Below are positions 5,574-7,375 of a stretch of DNA of 7,375 nt, in pieces. The stretch is from Clostridia bacterium. GTDB lineage: Bacteria > Bacillota_A > Clostridia > Christensenellales > UBA1242. The notes beneath the pieces are model-generated. The model saw nothing but the letters and a program-made list of their open reading frames with translations. It ran no database searches and was not told the DNA's origin. The number at the start of each line of letters is the position of its first letter. The first letter of the stretch is position 1. The translations under genes were made by a program, and so were the position numbers. The stretch spans positions 1-7,375 of the forward strand of contig JAGBBI010000166.1 in assembly GCA_017938565.1 (NCBI GenBank), in the 5' to 3' direction.

Positions 5574-6502
5574 ATTAATTCAATTTTGATTGCAAGGACA
5601 CCATATTGGTGTTCTTTTTCTTTTGAATAGTAAGTGTGGTAGGTTTCTAGTACTTCGCTTTCGGATAGCGTGTTAAAGCCAATGTCAGAATAGTTTAGTG
5701 TCTTTGCCATATCCTCAAAAGTGTCAAAATGCAAAAGTTCGGTAACTTTTACTACTAAAAGTTCAAGAGTTGTATTGTTGGTAAAGCAGATATAGTCGCC
5801 ATCAGATAAAACTTGTCTTTTTTCATCATTTAAACGAACTTCATAAACCTTTTCACCTTTTTTAATATTCTCGAAATGTACAGCATCCAAATTCATACAA
5901 ACAAGTCGTTTTGGATTTTGGATTAAGTTTGTTATTGCACGACCTCGGTGAGAAACCGAGTTCTTTTCTTCGTCCGAAACTTCGCTAAATTTTTCTTCTA
6001 GGTCGTAGGAATAGAATATTGGGTCATAGCCAAAATCAAGTTTCCCACTCTCAAGTTCGGTTATTTCGCCAAAGGTTTGTCCAATGCCAACCTTTACATC
6101 ATCGTCTCCATTATAAAGCACCATAGCACAACTGAAATTTGCTTTGCGGTTAACGGCTCCTTCCATCTCGATTAGAAGTTTTGCACGATTTTGTTCGTCA
6201 GTTGAGTGGCTTCCGTCTTCGCTTGCATATCTTGCACTATAAACTCCTGGTGCTCCGTCAAGTACATCAACAAAAAGTCCTGAGTCGTCTGCAAGGACAG
6301 GCGTAGGGGTACCTTTGCTTGCAAGATATTTATAAATTGTTTTTGCCTTTATAAGACTATTGCCGATAAGAGTTGTTGCATTTTCTTCAATTTCTTCGTT
6401 AAATCCACAGTCTTTTATGGATTGAACTTCATAATCAGATAAAATTTCTTTAATCTCAATAATTTTGTGTTGATTGTTACTTGCAAAAATTAATTTTCTC
6501 AT
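5570..6502 (-). CDS. rdgB: RdgB/HAM1 XTP/dITP diphosphatase fused to a C-terminal ASCH domain
   Basis: The 310-residue protein has two domains. Residues 1-195 form a complete RdgB/HAM1 pyrophosphatase, which hydrolyses deaminated purine triphosphates (ITP, dITP, XTP) to monophosphate and pyrophosphate and so keeps them out of DNA and RNA. Its marks are FASNNQHK (6-13), ENATTLIGNSLIKAKT (40-55), LADDSGL (70-76, D72/D73), GAPGVYSARYA (83-93), FGYDPIF (157-163) and SHRGRA (184-189). Single-domain family members are about 195-200 residues long. Residues 197-310 form an ASCH (PUA-like) domain: MNLDAVHFENIKKGEKVYEVRLNDEKR, split as 203-216 and 217-229, then LSDGDYICF (232-240), and YYSKEKEHQYGVLAIKI at the end. 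The junction is in frame with no stop, so this is a true fusion. A ribosome-binding site AAGGAA (complement of 6511-6516) lies 8 bases before ATG 6502. The combined role is inferred: cleaning of unusual nucleotides with nucleic-acid or modified-nucleoside recognition. Confidence 0.92.
   Translation of the reverse strand: MRKLIFASNNQHKIIEIKEILSDYEVQSIKDCGFNEEIEENATTLIGNSLIKAKTIYKYLASKGTPTPVLADDSGLFVDVLDGAPGVYSARYASEDGSHSTDEQNRAKLLIEMEGAVNRKANFSCAMVLYNGDDDVKVGIGQTFGEITELESGKLDFGYDPIFYSYDLEEKFSEVSDEEKNSVSHRGRAITNLIQNPKRLVCMNLDAVHFENIKKGEKVYEVRLNDEKRQVLSDGDYICFTNNTTLELLVVKVTELLHFDTFEDMAKTLNYSDIGFNTLSESEVLETYHTYYSKEKEHQYGVLAIKIELI
5594..5619 (+). terminator. Plus-strand terminator embedded in the opposite gene
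   Basis: AAGGACACCA (5594-5603) pairs with TGGTGTTCTT (5607-5616) over 10 bp with one G-T wobble and a TAT loop, followed by TTTC and four further Ts. It begins 21 bases after the phosphatase stop and can end its transcript, while lying entirely inside the coding sequence of the last dozen or so codons of the minus-strand rdgB-ASCH gene. Confidence 0.65.
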
Positions 6503-6533
6503 ATATCTTGTTCCTTGTTCTTATTCTTTTGGT

Positions 6534-6562
6534 ATTTTAGCATAAATTAATAAGTTTTGCAA
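6534..6562 (-). promoter_or_regulatory. Promoter of rdgB-ASCH
   Basis: On the minus strand, TTGCAA (6557-6562) and TAAAAT (6534-6539) are 17 bp apart, and TGC just before the -10 makes it an extended -10 promoter. The predicted start leaves a leader of roughly 25 bases before ATG 6502. Confidence 0.7.
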
Positions 6563-6584
6563 TAAAAAAGTGATGTTACAATGC

Positions 6585-6613
6585 TTGAAAATTATTTTGG
6601 CTTGTGGTATAAT
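6585..6613 (+). promoter_or_regulatory. Strong extended -10 promoter of the 96-residue protein gene
   Basis: TTGAAA (6585-6590) and a perfect TATAAT (6608-6613) are 17 bp apart, with TGG directly before the -10 box. It is back to back with the rdgB-ASCH promoter; the two -35 boxes are 22 bp apart. The mRNA should start near 6620 with a leader of about 22 bases. Confidence 0.82.
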
Positions 6614-6641
6614 ATAATTAATTCAAATTTAGGAGAAGATT

Positions 6642-6932
6642 ATGGAAATAAGCGATGTATGTAAAGAAATGTTAGAAAGATTAAAAAAGAATGCAGGGGA
6701 TAAGGTCGTTTATGGTATAGATGTTATATCTCTTGCATATGGAATTTTTGGTGATGAACATGAGATTTATAAAGCTATGGTTGGAGGTCAAAGAATAAGT
6801 ACCATGGTTGGAAAAACAATTAAACCGGGAGGAGACAAGTTTAAGTCTGTTTTAAAGGCAAGACTTTTGATGCTTTGTCAATCACGCGAAAAAGAAATCG
6901 ATAATCAAACCGCAAAAGAAGAAAGAGAGTAG
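6642..6932 (+). CDS. Uncharacterised 96-residue cytoplasmic protein
   Basis: I do not recognise this family. The gene is well supported: AGGAG (6631-6635) lies 6 bases before ATG 6642, a strong promoter precedes it, and a terminator overlaps its stop codon. The protein has no signal peptide or membrane segment. It begins with a charged helix-like stretch (CKEMLERLKKNAGDK), has a central part with hydrophobic spacing (VISLAYGIFGDEHEIYKAMVGG), a Lys/Gly-rich segment (KTIKPGGDKFKS), a further helix (VLKARLLMLCQSREKE) and a charged tail (about 88-96, TAKEERE). A compact, mainly helical protein that could bind nucleic acid or a protein partner is conceivable, but no motif shows this. It is divergent from rdgB-ASCH with closely spaced promoters, which may allow shared control. 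Confidence 0.8.
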   Translation: MEISDVCKEMLERLKKNAGDKVVYGIDVISLAYGIFGDEHEIYKAMVGGQRISTMVGKTIKPGGDKFKSVLKARLLMLCQSREKEIDNQTAKEERE

Positions 6933-6947
6933 GGAACTACTCTTTTT
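6922..6947 (+). terminator. Terminator overlapping the stop codon of the 96-residue protein gene
   Basis: The stem AAAGAGAGTAG (6922-6932) pairs with CTACTCTTTTT (6937-6947) around a GGAA loop of the stable GNRA type, with one G-T wobble, and T-rich sequence continues to 6960. The TAG stop (6930-6932) is the top of the 5' arm. Confidence 0.85.
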
Positions 6948-6975
6948 AAATTTTATTTTTTACTGATAAATCTTC

Positions 6976-7004
6976 TTGCGAATTAAACATTTCGGATGTA
7001 AAAT
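6976..7004 (+). promoter_or_regulatory. Promoter of the tRNA-Leu gene
   Basis: TTGCGA (6976-6981) and TAAAAT (6999-7004) are 17 bp apart, each with modest departures from consensus. The start would be about 16 bases before the mature tRNA 5' end. Confidence 0.6.
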
Positions 7005-7026
7005 ATATAAGTCTAATGTTTGTTTT

Positions 7027-7110
7027 GCAGTTGTGGTGGAATGGCAGACACGCACGTCTCAGAAGCGTGTGGAGAAATCCGTGGGGGTTCAAGTCCCCTC
7101 GACTGCACCA
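7027..7110 (+). tRNA. tRNA-Leu, anticodon CAG, CCA end encoded
   Basis: An 84-base class II tRNA. The acceptor stem GCAGTTG (7027-7033) pairs with CGACTGC (7100-7106), followed by discriminator A and genomic CCA (7108-7110). The D stem is GTG/CAC. The anticodon stem CACGT/GCGTG encloses loop CTCAGAA with anticodon CAG (7060-7062), reading CUG. The long variable arm has stem GGA/TCC around GAAA, and the T arm has GGGGG and CCCCT around TTCAAGT. The long variable arm, discriminator A73 and the anticodon identify tRNA-Leu. It stands alone between its own promoter and terminator. Confidence 0.95.
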
Positions 7111-7115
7111 CATTG

Positions 7116-7146
7116 AGACTAAATCGAATATCGGTTTGGTCTTTTT
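7116..7146 (+). terminator. Intrinsic terminator of the tRNA-Leu gene
   Basis: An 11-bp stem with two T-G wobbles (AGACTAAATCG 7116-7126 with CGGTTTGGTCT 7132-7142) closes loop AATAT and is followed by T7142-T7146. It starts 6 bases after the CCA end. Confidence 0.85.
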
Positions 7147-7169
7147 ATCTTTTATGAATTAAATAAATA

Positions 7170-7210
7170 CAATGTGTCAATGTGCTAAGTTTTAATGTTA
7201 TTACACATTG
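7170..7210. repeat. Inverted repeat upstream of the last promoter
   Basis: CAATGTGT (7170-7177) and ACACATTG (7203-7210) form a perfect 8-bp inverted repeat with 25 bases between them; AATGTG is also repeated at 7179-7184. The right arm ends 3 bases before the -35 element, a place where an operator could act. No regulator is identifiable. Confidence 0.4.
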
Positions 7211-7213
7211 GAT

Positions 7214-7242
7214 TTGACATGTAATGAATAATTTGCTATTAT
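7214..7242 (+). promoter_or_regulatory. Strong promoter of the right-edge gene
   Basis: A perfect -35 TTGACA (7214-7219) and TATTAT (7237-7242) are 17 bp apart, and TGC just before the -10 makes it an extended -10 promoter. Confidence 0.82.
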
Positions 7243-7275
7243 ATATAAAAATATAAAACTAAAGAAGGATTCGTT

Positions 7276-7375
7276 ATGGAAATTTTAATTTTTTTTATAA
7301 TTATAGGAATTATTATTGGTGTCGCAGTATATAAAAATATAAGTGATAAAAAAAGAGAACAACAAATTGAGCAAG
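7276..7375 (+). CDS. N-terminal part of a membrane-anchored protein, cut by the window edge
   Basis: GAAGGA (7264-7269) lies 6 bases before ATG 7276, and a strong promoter precedes it. The 33 visible residues begin with MEILIFFIIIGIIIGVAVY, an uncleaved N-terminal membrane segment with no typical lipobox or signal-peptidase site, then a Lys/Gln/Glu-rich stretch (KNISDKKREQQIEQ) that suggests a cytoplasmic coiled coil. Several families share this start, for example RmuC-like proteins, so no name is given. Confidence 0.75.
   Translation, partial: MEILIFFIIIGIIIGVAVYKNISDKKREQQIEQ

Noticed and set aside
1..7375. CRISPR array, insertion sequence, phage or toxin-antitoxin module
   Set aside because: No regularly spaced long repeats, transposase or integrase motifs, or recognisable toxin/antitoxin pair were seen on either strand.

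Overview
The window looks like a chromosomal segment of a low-GC Gram-positive bacterium, probably a Clostridia-type Firmicute. The DNA is strongly AT-rich. Coding sequences use TGG for Trp and all three stop codons in the usual way. Promoters are sigma-A type with 17-bp spacers, most genes have AGGAG-like Shine-Dalgarno sites, intrinsic terminators are common, the tRNA has an encoded CCA end, and there are a SpoIID-family protein and a RecD2-type helicase. No transposase, integrase, phage gene or CRISPR array is visible.

Layout. 1-513: the tail of an unidentified gene with its terminator, then about 430 bp without an intact gene that may hold a decayed cysteine-rich coding relic. 514-1461: a Na+/Ca2+ exchanger-family antiporter. 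1462-1728: a dense control region. It holds a 9-bp hairpin whose arms are two outward-facing halves of the ParB site parS, five direct copies of GTTGAAAACT (one with a mismatch), one inverted copy, two GAAC-N4-GTTC sites matching the Gram-positive LexA/DinR core, and a perfect TTGACA-N17-TATAAT promoter. 1729-3933: recD2, whose ATG lies at the expected transcription start, so its mRNA is predicted to be leaderless. 3946-3983: a terminator-like hairpin whose 3' arm is also the ribosome-binding site of the next gene. 3986-4942: a SpoIID-like lipoprotein. 5031-5573: a histidine-phosphatase-superfamily enzyme. 5570-6502 (minus strand): an RdgB/HAM1 nucleotide pyrophosphatase fused to a C-terminal ASCH domain; it meets the phosphatase tail to tail with a 4-bp overlap. 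6503-6641: a divergent promoter region. 6642-6932: a 96-residue protein of unknown function with its own promoter and terminator. 7027-7110: a single tRNA-Leu(CAG) with promoter and terminator. 7276-7375: the start of a membrane-anchored protein cut by the window edge.

Most genes are single transcription units rather than one operon. Two themes link some of them. RecD2 (DNA repair and fork helicase) and RdgB (nucleotide-pool cleaning) both protect the genome, and the region before recD2 carries sites expected of SOS, and possibly replication or segregation, control. The points most worth a second look are the RdgB-ASCH fusion, the duplicated repeat/SOS-box module with the everted parS halves before a leaderless recD2, and the hairpin that both terminates recD2 and hides the spoIID ribosome-binding site.
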